Positions 1 to 9,966 of a stretch of 64,000 bases of DNA are shown in pieces. Origin of the DNA: an uncultured Alphaproteobacteria bacterium (GTDB lineage Bacteria > Pseudomonadota > Alphaproteobacteria > Caulobacterales > Caulobacteraceae); the NCBI GenBank assembly GCA_903822175.1, contig CAIJOB010000015.1:146874-210873 (forward strand). Reading direction: 5' to 3'. The notes beneath the pieces are model-generated. The model saw only the letters and a list, made by a program, of their open reading frames with translations, was not told the DNA's origin and searched no databases. The first letter of the stretch is position 1, and each line of letters begins with the position of its first letter. The translations under genes were made by a program, and so were the position numbers.

Positions 1-263
1 ACGGCGGTGATCAAGGCGTCGTTGCTCTGGTACTCGACGATCACGCCATAGACCTGCTCCTGGCCGGCGACCGGCTGCACCTCGACGTCTTCCGGCTTGG
101 TGGAGAAGGCCACTTCGCGCAGCGCCAGATAGGTGTCGACGGCCTGGCCCACCGTGGCGGCATGGGCCCCGGTGGGTTGCGCGCCGGCGGCGGTCGCGGT
201 GAGCAGGGCGCCGGTCAACAGGGCGGCGGCGAGGCAGGACTTCAGGAACAAGGCTGGCTCCAC
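1..263 (-). CDS. Exported protein, C-terminus cut by window edge
   Basis: Reading leftwards from a GTG at 263 there is an open frame that runs off the window. Its first 29 or so residues are a clear Sec signal peptide (basic start, then a leucine/alanine-rich core ending AAGAQ, likely cleaved before QP). The visible mature part, 58 residues beginning PTGAHAATVGQAVDTYLAL, is acidic and contains no motif I recognise. A TTG 12 bases further in (251) is an alternative start. The gene is divergent from arfB, with 60 bp between the two starts. Function unknown; periplasmic location is inferred from the signal peptide. Confidence 0.6.
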   Translation of the reverse strand, partial: MEPALFLKSCLAAALLTGALLTATAAGAQPTGAHAATVGQAVDTYLALREVAFSTKPEDVEVQPVAGQEQVYGVIVEYQSNDALITA

Positions 264-323
264 AATCTCGGCAAGCCGCACCGCTACGTCGCGAAAGCGC
301 CCGAAGCGTGGCATGTCAGGGCC

Positions 324-746
324 ATGATCCCGGTCACCGACAGCCTGTCCATCGAGGACGACGAGATCTCCGAGAAGTTCGTCCGCGCCTCGGGGCCAGG
401 CGGGCAGCACGTCAACACCTCGTCTTCGGCGGTGGAACTGCGGTTCGACGCCATGGCCTCGCCGTCGCTGCCCGGCGAGGTCAAGGAGCGGCTGGCGCGG
501 ATCGCCGGCAGCCGGATGAACCAGGACGGGGTGATCGTAATCTTCGCCCAGAGCCATCGCAGCCAGGAGATGAACCGCCAGGATGCCCGCGCGCGGCTGG
601 TCGACCTGATCGAACAGGCGACGCACCGGCCCAAACCCCGCAAGAAGACGAGGCCCACCTATGCGTCCAAGCTGAAGCGGCTGGAGGGCAAGTCGAAGCG
701 CTCGGGGGTCAAGGCGCTGCGCGGCAGGCCGGGCCGTGACGACTAG
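324..746 (+). CDS. arfB: Alternative ribosome-rescue factor ArfB (peptidyl-tRNA hydrolase)
   Basis: This 140-residue protein is a class I release-factor-like hydrolase that frees peptidyl-tRNA from ribosomes stalled at the end of broken mRNAs. The catalytic GGQ triplet is at residues 26-28 within SGPGGQHVN, and the C-terminal 40 residues are a lysine/arginine-rich tail (KPRKKTRPTYASKLKRLEGK) which in ArfB enters the empty mRNA channel. Length matches E. coli ArfB (YaeJ), far shorter than RF1/RF2. I chose ATG 324 because the frame upstream has no family similarity and overlaps the divergent signal-peptide gene. Alphaproteobacteria commonly keep ArfB, but the essentiality here is not inferable. 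Confidence 0.93.
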   Translation: MIPVTDSLSIEDDEISEKFVRASGPGGQHVNTSSSAVELRFDAMASPSLPGEVKERLARIAGSRMNQDGVIVIFAQSHRSQEMNRQDARARLVDLIEQATHRPKPRKKTRPTYASKLKRLEGKSKRSGVKALRGRPGRDD

Positions 747-791
747 GCCCCGGCTGGGCTACGCTACAGCGAGGCGCAGGGCGGGATCGAC

Positions 792-1928
792 GTGACCTCA
801 GAGCTTGAAATCGCGGTGGCGGATTCCGTGCCGCACCTGAGCGCGCGCCGCCGCAAGAAGGCGCCGCCGCCGTCCGGACCCTGCCACAACTGCGGGGCCG
901 AGTTGCAGGGCCACTTCTGCCACGTCTGCGGCCAGAACGCCGACACCCACAAGCGCTCGATCCGCCACCTGATCTGGGAGGCGATCGAGACGACCTTCGA
1001 GCTGGACGGGCGCCTCTTCCGCACCGTGCCGGCGCTGTTCTTCCGGCCTGGCGCCCTGGCGCGCGACTACATCGACGGGCGGATCGTGCGCCATGTGCCG
1101 CCGTTCCGGACCTTCCTGGTGGCGCTCTTGATCTTCATCTTCGCCGCCGAGCACGCGACCCACGAACAGACCCTGGCGCAACAGCGCCAGAAGGCGGCGC
1201 ACGAGGCGTTGATCGCCACGCCGCAGGGCCGCGCGAACGAGGTCGTCCGGATTCGCACCGAAGCGGCCAAGGACCTCGCCGAAGAACTGAAGGGCTACGC
1301 CACCGACCGCGCCGACAGCCTGAAGGACCCCGACGAAAAACCCGCCAAGGTCCAGGCGTCCTACGACCGCCATGTGAAGAACGCCCAGACCCACTACGCC
1401 AAGGCGCTGGCTCGCGCCGATCGCGTCGCCCAGGGTTTGCCGGCGGAGGTTGAGGTGGATGCCTCGTTCGAGCTGGCGGGCAAGCGGGGCTCAACCCAGG
1501 CCGGCTGGTTCAAGCCCGGCTTGAAGAAGGCGATCGCCAATCAGGACTACTACTGGACGGTGGTCTTCAGCTGGGCCCAGCGGCTGGCGGTGATCCTGCT
1601 GCCGATCGTCGGCTTGAGCCTGGCGCTGGTCTACCGCCGGCGGAAAGACGTGTTCCTCTATGACCACCTGCTGGTGGCGATGAACCTCTTGTCCTTCACC
1701 TTCCTGACCAACGCGGCGGGCCTGATGCTGCCCGGGGCGGCGATGCCCTATTGGTTCGGCCTGGTGGCCATCTGGACGCCGATCAACCTCTTCCAGACCC
1801 TGCGCGGGGCCTATGGGTCATCGATCCTCGGCGCGATCCTGAAGACCTTGATCGTCTGGACCGCCACGGTGTTCTGGTCGCTGGTTCTGCTGACCTGCCT
1901 GTTGCTGCTGGCCATCGCCAAGGTCTGA
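792..1928 (+). CDS. DUF3667 membrane protein with N-terminal zinc ribbon
   Basis: A 378-residue protein starting at GTG. Residues 31-46 hold a CxxC...CxxC zinc ribbon (CHNCGAELQGHFCHVCGQ), followed by the family signature around residues 60-105 (DGRLFRTVPALFFRPG, then ARDYIDGRIVRHVPPFR). A first hydrophobic segment follows at about 108-122, a charged and probably coiled middle section at 125-240, then three or four membrane segments from about 253 to the C-terminus. These features match the DUF3667 family, whose function is not known. It is followed by a lipoprotein gene 71 bp downstream in the same direction. Confidence 0.8.
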   Translation: MTSELEIAVADSVPHLSARRRKKAPPPSGPCHNCGAELQGHFCHVCGQNADTHKRSIRHLIWEAIETTFELDGRLFRTVPALFFRPGALARDYIDGRIVRHVPPFRTFLVALLIFIFAAEHATHEQTLAQQRQKAAHEALIATPQGRANEVVRIRTEAAKDLAEELKGYATDRADSLKDPDEKPAKVQASYDRHVKNAQTHYAKALARADRVAQGLPAEVEVDASFELAGKRGSTQAGWFKPGLKKAIANQDYYWTVVFSWAQRLAVILLPIVGLSLALVYRRRKDVFLYDHLLVAMNLLSFTFLTNAAGLMLPGAAMPYWFGLVAIWTPINLFQTLRGAYGSSILGAILKTLIVWTATVFWSLVLLTCLLLLAIAKV

Positions 1929-1999
1929 AACGGTCGATTTTCGACGCTGGCCGCCGCCTCTGGCGCGATTTCGCCGCAATAGCCTATAAGCTGCGCGCC

Positions 2000-2563
2000 A
2001 TGGCCGACCGCGTTCGCTCGTTCGCCGCTCCCCTGCTCATTGGCGCCCTCCTGGGCGCGCTTGCCGCCTGCGCCCCGTCCCTCGGGCCGCCGCCGCCAGG
2101 AAGGATGACTGAGGCTCCGCCGCCGGTGCTCGACGACGGCGCCTTCCGCGCCGGCGACTTCGCCTGGTCGCAGGCGCCCGGCAAGAACACGCTGTCGGGG
2201 ACGCTTAGCCACGCGCCGGGACCCGTCCGCTACACCTGCAACGGCCTCACCGTAGTAGCGACGCCAGAGACGCCCTGGTCGCGGCGCCGGATGCTGGCGC
2301 TCTACAAGTCCGACCAGCGCGCCGCGCTGCCGGCCGACGACGTGCGCAGCCGCCAGAACCTGGCGCCGCCCGGCGACTCCGACCCTTACGTGAAGCGCGC
2401 CAAGTGCGACGCGACCGACCACTTCGTCTTCCCGGGCCTGGCCGACGGCGCCTGGTACCTCGTGACGCTCGCCAAGCCCGCCGCCGGTCAGACCGGCCCG
2501 AACCTGGCGATGATGCGCCGGGTGGTCACCAAGGGCGGCAAGGTCATCACCTTCGAGCTCTAG
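2000..2563 (+). CDS. Hypothetical lipoprotein
   Basis: The protein has 187 residues. Its start carries a lipoprotein signal: hydrophobic core followed by the lipobox LAAC, with the acylated cysteine at residue 24. The mature part begins with a proline-rich linker and contains three further cysteines, but no domain I recognise. The frame is open upstream for another 83 codons; ATG 2000 is preferred because it places the signal peptide at the N-terminus. It ends 6 bp from the convergent clpB stop. Membrane-anchored periplasmic location is inferred; function unknown. Confidence 0.7.
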   Translation: MADRVRSFAAPLLIGALLGALAACAPSLGPPPPGRMTEAPPPVLDDGAFRAGDFAWSQAPGKNTLSGTLSHAPGPVRYTCNGLTVVATPETPWSRRRMLALYKSDQRAALPADDVRSRQNLAPPGDSDPYVKRAKCDATDHFVFPGLADGAWYLVTLAKPAAGQTGPNLAMMRRVVTKGGKVITFEL

Positions 2564-2569
2564 CCACGG

Positions 2570-5152
<2,583 letters not shown>

Positions 5153-5339
5153 CAGGTCCCCTTGGATAGGCGAATTTCCAGGACCGCCTCATCAAGCACG
5201 GTCCGGGCCAACCGGATGTAGTGTGGCGCATAGGTCACACAAGGGATGCGCGCCGGGGAACTATGCTCGCGGCGTATGAACAAACAGGATCACGCTGATG
5301 GCTACGTCCTGTTCTTCCGGCGGCCGCGGTAGGAGGGCC

Positions 5340-6275
5340 TCACGGTGTGGGGACGATCACCAGCTTGGCTTTCGGCAGGCCCGTCGTCTCAAGTTCGATC
5401 AGCGCGGGAAGCGCTTCGGCCAGCGAAACGACCCGGCCGATTTTCGGCGCGAAATGGGCCTGCTCGGCCGCGGCCGCGATGCCGGTCATCCGCCCGGCGT
5501 TCGGCATGCCGGAGGCGAGTGCGTGCCGGGCCGAGACGAGGCTCGTCAGGATGATGCGCGGCGAAGGCACGGCGTGGACCGCGATTCCGCCGGGCTTCAG
5601 CATCTCGGCGCAGGACCTCAGTCCCAGGCCGCCGGCGGTATCGAACACCAGATCGAAGCGGCCCGCATAGGCCGAGGGATCGAAGCCGCGGTAGTCGGCG
5701 ACCTCGCTGACGCCCAGCGCCAGGGCCTCCTCCCGCACCTGCGCGCTGCAATTGCCGGCGACCTGTGCGCCGCGCATGAGCGCCAGCTGCACCGCCGCGC
5801 GGCCCAACCCGCCGAGACAACCGGCGATGAACACCGACTGGCCGGCGCGCACCTTGGCGCGGTCAACCACCGCCGACCAGGATGTCACGCTGGCCATGGG
5901 GAGGGCCGCGGCCAGCTCGAAGGAAATCGACGACGGCTTCAGGTAGGCCCCATCCTCCCCGATCAGCAGATAGTCAGCGAATGCGCCCGCCGCGCGGATG
6001 CCGCTGACGCCGAACACCTCGTCGCCGACCTTGCGCGTGGTGACCCCTGGCCCGACCGTGTCGATGACGCCGGCGAAATCGTGCCCCATCCCGCGCGGAA
6101 AGCGCCGGCCGGACACCAGCCGCAGGCCGCCCGCCCGGACCTTCCAGTCCGCCGGATTGACGCTCGCGGCCCTGACCCGCACACGCACCTGTCCCGGGCC
6201 GGGCTCCGGCCTTTCGACCTCCTCCAGCCGCATCACCTCCGGGCCGCCATAGCGGTGGTACTGGATGCGTTGCAT
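5340..6275 (-). CDS. Zinc-independent alcohol dehydrogenase / quinone oxidoreductase (MDR family)
   Basis: A 311-residue NAD(P)H-dependent medium-chain reductase. The GroES-like domain spans about 1-125 (ASVNPADWKVRAG is the usual motif), and the nucleotide-binding fold has the glycine motif AGCLGGLGRAAVQ at 151-163. The catalytic and structural zinc cysteines of classical alcohol dehydrogenases are absent, so it belongs with quinone reductase-like enzymes. ATG 6275 is chosen because GGAGA lies 7 bases before it and an in-frame extension would cover the operators. It is divergent from a TetR gene; a promoter and two operator copies lie between them, so TetR repression is likely. Substrate unknown. 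Confidence 0.88.
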   Translation of the reverse strand: MQRIQYHRYGGPEVMRLEEVERPEPGPGQVRVRVRAASVNPADWKVRAGGLRLVSGRRFPRGMGHDFAGVIDTVGPGVTTRKVGDEVFGVSGIRAAGAFADYLLIGEDGAYLKPSSISFELAAALPMASVTSWSAVVDRAKVRAGQSVFIAGCLGGLGRAAVQLALMRGAQVAGNCSAQVREEALALGVSEVADYRGFDPSAYAGRFDLVFDTAGGLGLRSCAEMLKPGGIAVHAVPSPRIILTSLVSARHALASGMPNAGRMTGIAAAAEQAHFAPKIGRVVSLAEALPALIELETTGLPKAKLVIVPTP

Positions 6276-6293
6276 GGATGGGTCTCCGATTTC

Positions 6294-6306
6294 GTCAGTC
6301 ACTGAC
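6294..6306. promoter_or_regulatory. Operator O1, GTCAGTNACTGAC palindrome
   Basis: A perfect 6-1-6 inverted repeat (GTCAGT C ACTGAC) between the divergent dehydrogenase and TetR genes. It covers and follows the -10 of the dehydrogenase promoter. Probable binding site of the adjacent TetR protein. Confidence 0.75.
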
Positions 6307-6334
6307 ATATAGACGTAGAGACAGTTACTGACAA
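6306..6334 (-). promoter_or_regulatory. Promoter of the alcohol dehydrogenase gene
   Basis: On the minus strand TTGTCA (6334-6329) and TATATG (6311-6306) are separated by exactly 17 bases, a good sigma-70 pattern in an unusually AT-rich stretch. Both hexamers overlap the operator copies, which fits simple repression by TetR. Confidence 0.65.
6320..6332. promoter_or_regulatory. Operator O2, second copy of the GTCAGT palindrome
   Basis: GACAGT T ACTGAC, the same palindrome as O1 with one mismatch, centred 26 bp from O1 (about two and a half helical turns). It overlaps the -35 of the dehydrogenase promoter and lies 20 bp before the TetR start, so it could serve autoregulation too. Confidence 0.7.
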
Positions 6335-6351
6335 TAAGCCTAGAGTGCAGC

Positions 6352-6912
6352 ATGCCCCGCAACGGAGACGACGCGCGACGCCGCCTGCAGCAGGCCGCCC
6401 TGGAGCTGGTGCAGGAGCACGGCTACGACGCGACGACCTCGGCTGAGATCGCCGCGCGGGCCGGCCTCACCGAGCGGACTTTCTTCCGGCACTTCTCCGA
6501 CAAGCGCGAGGCGCTCTTCGAGGAGGACCCCCGGCTGCGCCCGGCCTTGACCGAAGCCATGGCGGAGGCCGCCCAGGGCCTGCCGCCGCTGGAGATCGTG
6601 CTCCAGGCCTTGCGATCCGTGGGGCCGCTGTTGGAGGAAAACCGCGCCTTCACCGCGCCGCGGCAGCCGATCATCGCCGCCACGCCTGCGCTGCGCGAAC
6701 GCGCAGACGCGAAGACCGCCGCCCTAATCTCCCTGCTGGCCGCCGGGCTGCGGCAGCGCGGCGTCGAGGCGAAGCTTGCGGCGCTGGCGGCTCAGGTCGG
6801 CATGGCCGCCTTCAGCTATGCCGCCCGGGCCTGGTTCGAGGATCCGACGGAGACCTTCGACGTCCACCTGACGCAGGCCTTCCAGGCGCTCAATCGGATG
6901 TCGCCGGGCTGA
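6352..6912 (+). CDS. TetR family transcriptional regulator
   Basis: A 186-residue TetR repressor. The N-terminal DNA-binding domain (about 8-55) includes the typical stretch TSAEIAARAGLTERTFFRHF, in which the helix-turn-helix recognition helix carries TERTFFRHF. The rest is an alpha-helical ligand-binding domain without diagnostic residues. It is divergent from the alcohol dehydrogenase, and the intervening 76 bp contains two matching palindromes, so it most likely represses both the dehydrogenase and itself until an unknown inducer binds. It ends 16 bp from the convergent VOC gene. Confidence 0.93.
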   Translation: MPRNGDDARRRLQQAALELVQEHGYDATTSAEIAARAGLTERTFFRHFSDKREALFEEDPRLRPALTEAMAEAAQGLPPLEIVLQALRSVGPLLEENRAFTAPRQPIIAATPALRERADAKTAALISLLAAGLRQRGVEAKLAALAAQVGMAAFSYAARAWFEDPTETFDVHLTQAFQALNRMSPG

Positions 6913-6928
6913 CGAAAGCGCCGGCCGG

Positions 6929-7381
6929 CTATTTGGCCTTTGTCTGGTGCAGTTCGATCTTGGTGCCGTCCGGATCGAGGATCCACGCGAAGGCGCCGGT
7001 CGCATCAGCCTGCCGGTCGAGCACGGTCACGCCCTTCTCCTTCAGCCGCGCCAGAAAGGCGTCCAGGTCGTCGACCGCGAAGTCGATCATGAACTCCCGC
7101 GTCGAGGGCGCCATGTAGGTCGTGGCATTGGGAAAGGCGTTCCAGACGACTTCCCCCGGATGCCCGGCCGCGTCGTATTTCAACATCGCGCCGCCCCAGG
7201 ACTCGATCGGCATTCCGAGCACGTCGCGGTACCAGCGCGCCAGCGCCTTGGGGTCCTTGCTCCTGATGAAGATGCCGCCGACCCCGGTGATATGTCCAAG
7301 CGGCTGCGCCTGAACCGCCGTGGAAAGGCCAAGCGCCAGGGCCAGCGCCAACCAACCCATCCCCTTGTGGTGCGCCGCCAT
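6929..7381 (-). CDS. Exported VOC (glyoxalase/bleomycin-resistance fold) protein
   Basis: The protein has 150 residues: a signal peptide of about 26 (hydrophobic core, then AVQAQ), then one vicinal-oxygen-chelate domain. Visible VOC features are the first strand GVGGIFIRSKDPKALARWYR and the last DPDGTKIELHQ, where the glutamate is the usual C-terminal metal ligand. The first metal-ligand histidine position is not obvious, so catalytic activity is uncertain. A secreted single-domain VOC protein is uncommon but known in Caulobacterales. Convergent with the TetR gene; it faces away from the DUF1178 operon. Confidence 0.8.
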   Translation of the reverse strand: MAAHHKGMGWLALALALGLSTAVQAQPLGHITGVGGIFIRSKDPKALARWYRDVLGMPIESWGGAMLKYDAAGHPGEVVWNAFPNATTYMAPSTREFMIDFAVDDLDAFLARLKEKGVTVLDRQADATGAFAWILDPDGTKIELHQTKAK

Positions 7382-7450
7382 CCTGTACCCCTCCGAAGCC
7401 CGATCCGGCCCACGCTAGCGCTGGGCGCCCTGCGCGTCTAACGGCGCAGC

Positions 7451-7882
7451 CTAATTCAGCTGGGTCTTCTTCATCGGCTCGGGCGGCAGGGGCGCGATGG
7501 GGACGCCGTCCTCCACCAGATCGCGGACCTCCTGCGAGGTCGCCTGGCCGTAGATGCCGCGGTCTTCGGAGCGGCCTTCGTGGATGGCGCGGGCTTCGCT
7601 GGCGAAGGCGTCGCCGACGTCGTCGAAGTTCTCTTCCACATGGCGGCGGACGCGGCCCATGGCTTCCATCATCATCTGATGGTTCTGGGCTGGGCTCTGA
7701 TCCTGCGAGCGGCGCTTCGTCCCGGCCACGGCCGGCGCCATGATCGCCTTGCGTACGCCTTTTGACGCGCAGACCGGGCAGTCCACCAGGCCGCGCGCCT
7801 GCTGGTCGTCGAAGTCCGCCGAGGCGGCGAACCAGCCCTCGAACTCGTGCTCGCGGTCGCAGGTGAGGGCGTAGCGGATCAT
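7451..7882 (-). CDS. DUF1178 family protein
   Basis: A 143-residue protein with the DUF1178 pattern: MIRYALTCDREHEFEGWF at the start, then a CPVC pair near residue 36 that with Cys8 probably forms a small zinc ribbon. The C-terminal half is acidic and ends with a proline-rich tail. ATG 7882 is chosen because it begins exactly at the conserved MIRYAL motif. The stop of the nitrilase-family gene lies 1 bp before it, so the two are translationally coupled; this order (amidase then DUF1178) is common in alphaproteobacteria. Function unknown. A short hairpin without a T-run (7430-7449) follows the stop. Confidence 0.88.
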   Translation of the reverse strand: MIRYALTCDREHEFEGWFAASADFDDQQARGLVDCPVCASKGVRKAIMAPAVAGTKRRSQDQSPAQNHQMMMEAMGRVRRHVEENFDDVGDAFASEARAIHEGRSEDRGIYGQATSQEVRDLVEDGVPIAPLPPEPMKKTQLN

Positions 7883-7883
7883 C

Positions 7884-8708
7884 TCAGAGCTGTTTCGGAT
7901 CGGCGAACGGCCGGGCGTTGACCAGGTTGGGGATCGCCGCGCGGGCCTTGGCGGCGGCCTCCAGGTCGAGGTCCGCCATGAGCACGCCGGGCTCGTCATG
8001 ATCCAATTGGGCTATGACCTCGCCCCATGGCGCCACCGCGATCGAATGGCCCCAGGTGCCGCGCCCGTCCTCGTGCCGCCCGCCTTGGGCCGGGGCCAGG
8101 ACAAAGGCGCCGCTCTCGATGGCCCGGGCCCGCATCAGCACCTCCCAGTGCGCCGCGCCGGTGGGACGGGTGAAGGCCGCCGGAATGGTCATCACCTCGG
8201 CCCCGGCCAGCGCCAGCGCCCGGTAGAGCGCGGGAAAACGCAGGTCGTAGCAGACGGTCATGCCGAGCTTCAGCTCGCCGGCTCGCGCCGTCACCGCCTG
8301 GGCGCCCGGCTCATAGGTCGCCGACTCCCGCGCTGTTTCGCCGGTCGGCAGGTCGACGTCGAACATGTGCAGCTTGTCGTAGGCCGCGGTGATCGCGCCG
8401 TCGGGCGAGATCAAGAGCGAGCGGTTGGCCGCCTTGCCGTCTTCGCGTTTCACCAGCGCCGAGCCGATCAGCACCCAGACGCCGAGGTCCTTGGCCGCCG
8501 CGCGCAGACCGGTGACGACGACGTCCTCCTGCTCGCTCTTCAGCATCGGCAGCAGGAGCTCGCGGTCCTTCTGCAGGACGTTGGTTCCCTCCGGCGTGGC
8601 GATGAACTTTGCGCCCGCCGCCGCGGCCTCGCGGAGGAGGGGCAGCACATGGGCGAGGCCGGCTTCAGGCGTGGCCGGCGTGCGGGTTTGGATCAGGGCG
8701 ACCTTCAT
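7884..8708 (-). CDS. Carbon-nitrogen hydrolase (nitrilase superfamily, Nit-type amidase)
   Basis: A 274-residue cytoplasmic amidase. The catalytic triad is visible: Glu40 (ATPEGTN), Lys112 (YDKLHMFDVD) and Cys153 (MTVCYDLRFP). The motif around the lysine and the overall length fit the Nit1/Nit2 branch, whose characterised members hydrolyse deaminated glutathione or omega-amides of 2-oxo acids; the exact substrate here is inferred only. It is the first gene of a pair with DUF1178, and the glutaredoxin and comF genes lie just upstream on the same strand, separated by an inverted-repeat element. Confidence 0.9.
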   Translation of the reverse strand: MKVALIQTRTPATPEAGLAHVLPLLREAAAAGAKFIATPEGTNVLQKDRELLLPMLKSEQEDVVVTGLRAAAKDLGVWVLIGSALVKREDGKAANRSLLISPDGAITAAYDKLHMFDVDLPTGETARESATYEPGAQAVTARAGELKLGMTVCYDLRFPALYRALALAGAEVMTIPAAFTRPTGAAHWEVLMRARAIESGAFVLAPAQGGRHEDGRGTWGHSIAVAPWGEVIAQLDHDEPGVLMADLDLEAAAKARAAIPNLVNARPFADPKQL

Positions 8709-8719
8709 GGGGTCCTCAT

Positions 8720-8873
8720 ATCATCCCTCCCCGTTCCGGGGAGGGTGGATCGCGCCGCGAGGCGCGAGACGGGTGGGGAAGTGTAGGTCGGATTGCCGAG
8801 TCAGCGCGCTGGCCCGCACTGGCCCACCCGTCTCGCTTCGCTCGCCACCCTCCCCGGAACGGGGAGGGATGAT
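8720..8873. repeat. Intergenic inverted repeat, copy A
   Basis: The ends are a perfect inverted repeat (ATCATCCCTCCCC... and its complement ending at 8873). Each arm contains a C-rich/G-rich hairpin (CCTCCCC loop GGGGAGG) followed by GGTGGCGAGCGAAGCGAGACGGGTGGG-like sequence. It lies between grxC and the nitrilase-family gene, both on the minus strand. The same arm plan is seen at 18432, 41072 and 61712. Confidence 0.8.
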
Positions 8874-8875
8874 CC

Positions 8876-9139
8876 TTACGCCGCCGCCTGCAGCAACGGA
8901 TCGAGTTCGCCGGCGCGTTCCAGCGCCACCATCTCGTCGCAGCCGCCGATGTGGCGCTCACCGACGAAGATCTGCGGGAAGGTCATGCGGCCGCCGGAGC
9001 GCTGGACCATCTCCTGGCGCTTGGCCGGGTCGTAGGCCGCCTCGATCTCGGTGAACTCGACGCCCTTGCGCTCCAGGAGCTCCACCGCGCGCACGCAGTA
9101 GGGGCAGTAGGGCTTGGTGTAGATGGTGACGTGGGACAT
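8876..9139 (-). CDS. grxC: Glutaredoxin 3 (GrxC family)
   Basis: An 87-residue thioredoxin-fold protein that reduces disulfides with glutathione. The active site CPYC is at residues 12-15 in the usual YTKPYCPYCVRA context, followed by the cis-proline segment TFPQIFV and the glutathione-contact motif IGGCDEM. Length is typical. It is 50 bp downstream of comF on the same strand, an order (comF-grxC-amidase-DUF1178) often seen in alphaproteobacteria, so it may be co-transcribed with comF. Confidence 0.95.
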   Translation of the reverse strand: MSHVTIYTKPYCPYCVRAVELLERKGVEFTEIEAAYDPAKRQEMVQRSGGRMTFPQIFVGERHIGGCDEMVALERAGELDPLLQAAA

Positions 9140-9189
9140 GGGCTCTTTGGGGGAAAGGGGCCTCTAACGTAACAACCGTCTCAGAACCT

Positions 9190-9906
9190 TCATATGGTGA
9201 CTCGGCTCATTTCTTTCACCCGGGCCACCACCGCGACATCCACACGCACCGCGCCGGCGGCCTTGAGCGCCCGCGCGCAGCCCTCGGCGGTCGCGCCGGT
9301 GGTCATCACGTCGTCGATCAGCAGGATGCGCTTGCCGGCCACGCGGGCCGCGCGGCGGGCCGGGACCTCGAAGGCGCCGGCGACGTTGCGCTTGCGGCCC
9401 ACGCCCGACTTGCCGCCTTGCGTGCCGGTGGCGCGGCGGCGGACCAGGGCGTCGGGCAGGTAGGGAACGCCGGTCAGGCGGCAGAGCGGCCGGGCGATCT
9501 CGGCGGCCTGATTGTAGCGGCGGCTGAGCAGGCGCGACGGGTGCAGCGGCACCGGCGCGATGGCGTCGGCGTCCTCGATCAGCTCGCGCGCGGCGCGGCT
9601 GAGCCAGCGGGCGAACAGCGGGGCCAGGTCGGCGCGGTCGGCATGCTTCAGCTTCAGGATCGGCTCGCGGGAGTGCTCGTCGTAGAGGCAGGCCGCGCGG
9701 GCCGCATCGAAGGCGCGGGGCTTGGCCAGGCACTGGGCGCAGCGCGAGCCGATGTCGAACTCGAACGGGACGCCGCAACCGTCACAGACCGGGCCGTCAA
9801 GGAACTGGATGCGGCTCCAGGCGGCCGCCGACAGCCCACCCGCCTGCGCGGCGCCGCCATCCAGCGCCTGCGGCGGGAAAATCAGATCGAGGGTTCCACG
9901 CCACAT
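9190..9906 (-). CDS. comF: ComF family phosphoribosyltransferase-like protein
   Basis: A 238-residue ComF protein. The N-terminal third carries the zinc-ribbon cysteines (VCDGCGVPF and CAQCLAKP), and the C-terminal part is a type I phosphoribosyltransferase fold with the PRPP loop ILLIDDVMTTGAT near residue 195. ComF is needed for DNA uptake in competent bacteria, but in many genomes it has no proven competence role. ATG 9906 is chosen because WRGTLDLIFPP is the family start and longer frames would run through the divergent methyltransferase gene. It is 60 bp from that divergent start. Confidence 0.92.
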   Translation of the reverse strand: MWRGTLDLIFPPQALDGGAAQAGGLSAAAWSRIQFLDGPVCDGCGVPFEFDIGSRCAQCLAKPRAFDAARAACLYDEHSREPILKLKHADRADLAPLFARWLSRAARELIEDADAIAPVPLHPSRLLSRRYNQAAEIARPLCRLTGVPYLPDALVRRRATGTQGGKSGVGRKRNVAGAFEVPARRAARVAGKRILLIDDVMTTGATAEGCARALKAAGAVRVDVAVVARVKEMSRVTI

Positions 9907-9966
9907 CGCCCGGGCGCGCGGGCCCGGTTTCAAATAGGATCGGAAGAGGCCATCTTCCGCGCTCAA

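Noticed and set aside
5153..5280. Possible heat-shock promoter (CTTG-like sequences) before clpB
   Set aside because: The spacing or the -10 element is poor for each candidate; not listed as a feature.
5276..5332. An 18-residue frame MNKQDHADGYVLFFRRPR in the gap upstream of clpB
   Set aside because: No ribosome-binding site, no similarity; a weak AACAGGA/TCCTGTT inverted repeat (5283-5313) overlaps it and its loop is too long for a terminator.
7430..7449. CTGCGC/GCGCAG hairpin directly after the DUF1178 stop
   Set aside because: No T-run follows; short GC hairpins are common in this composition.
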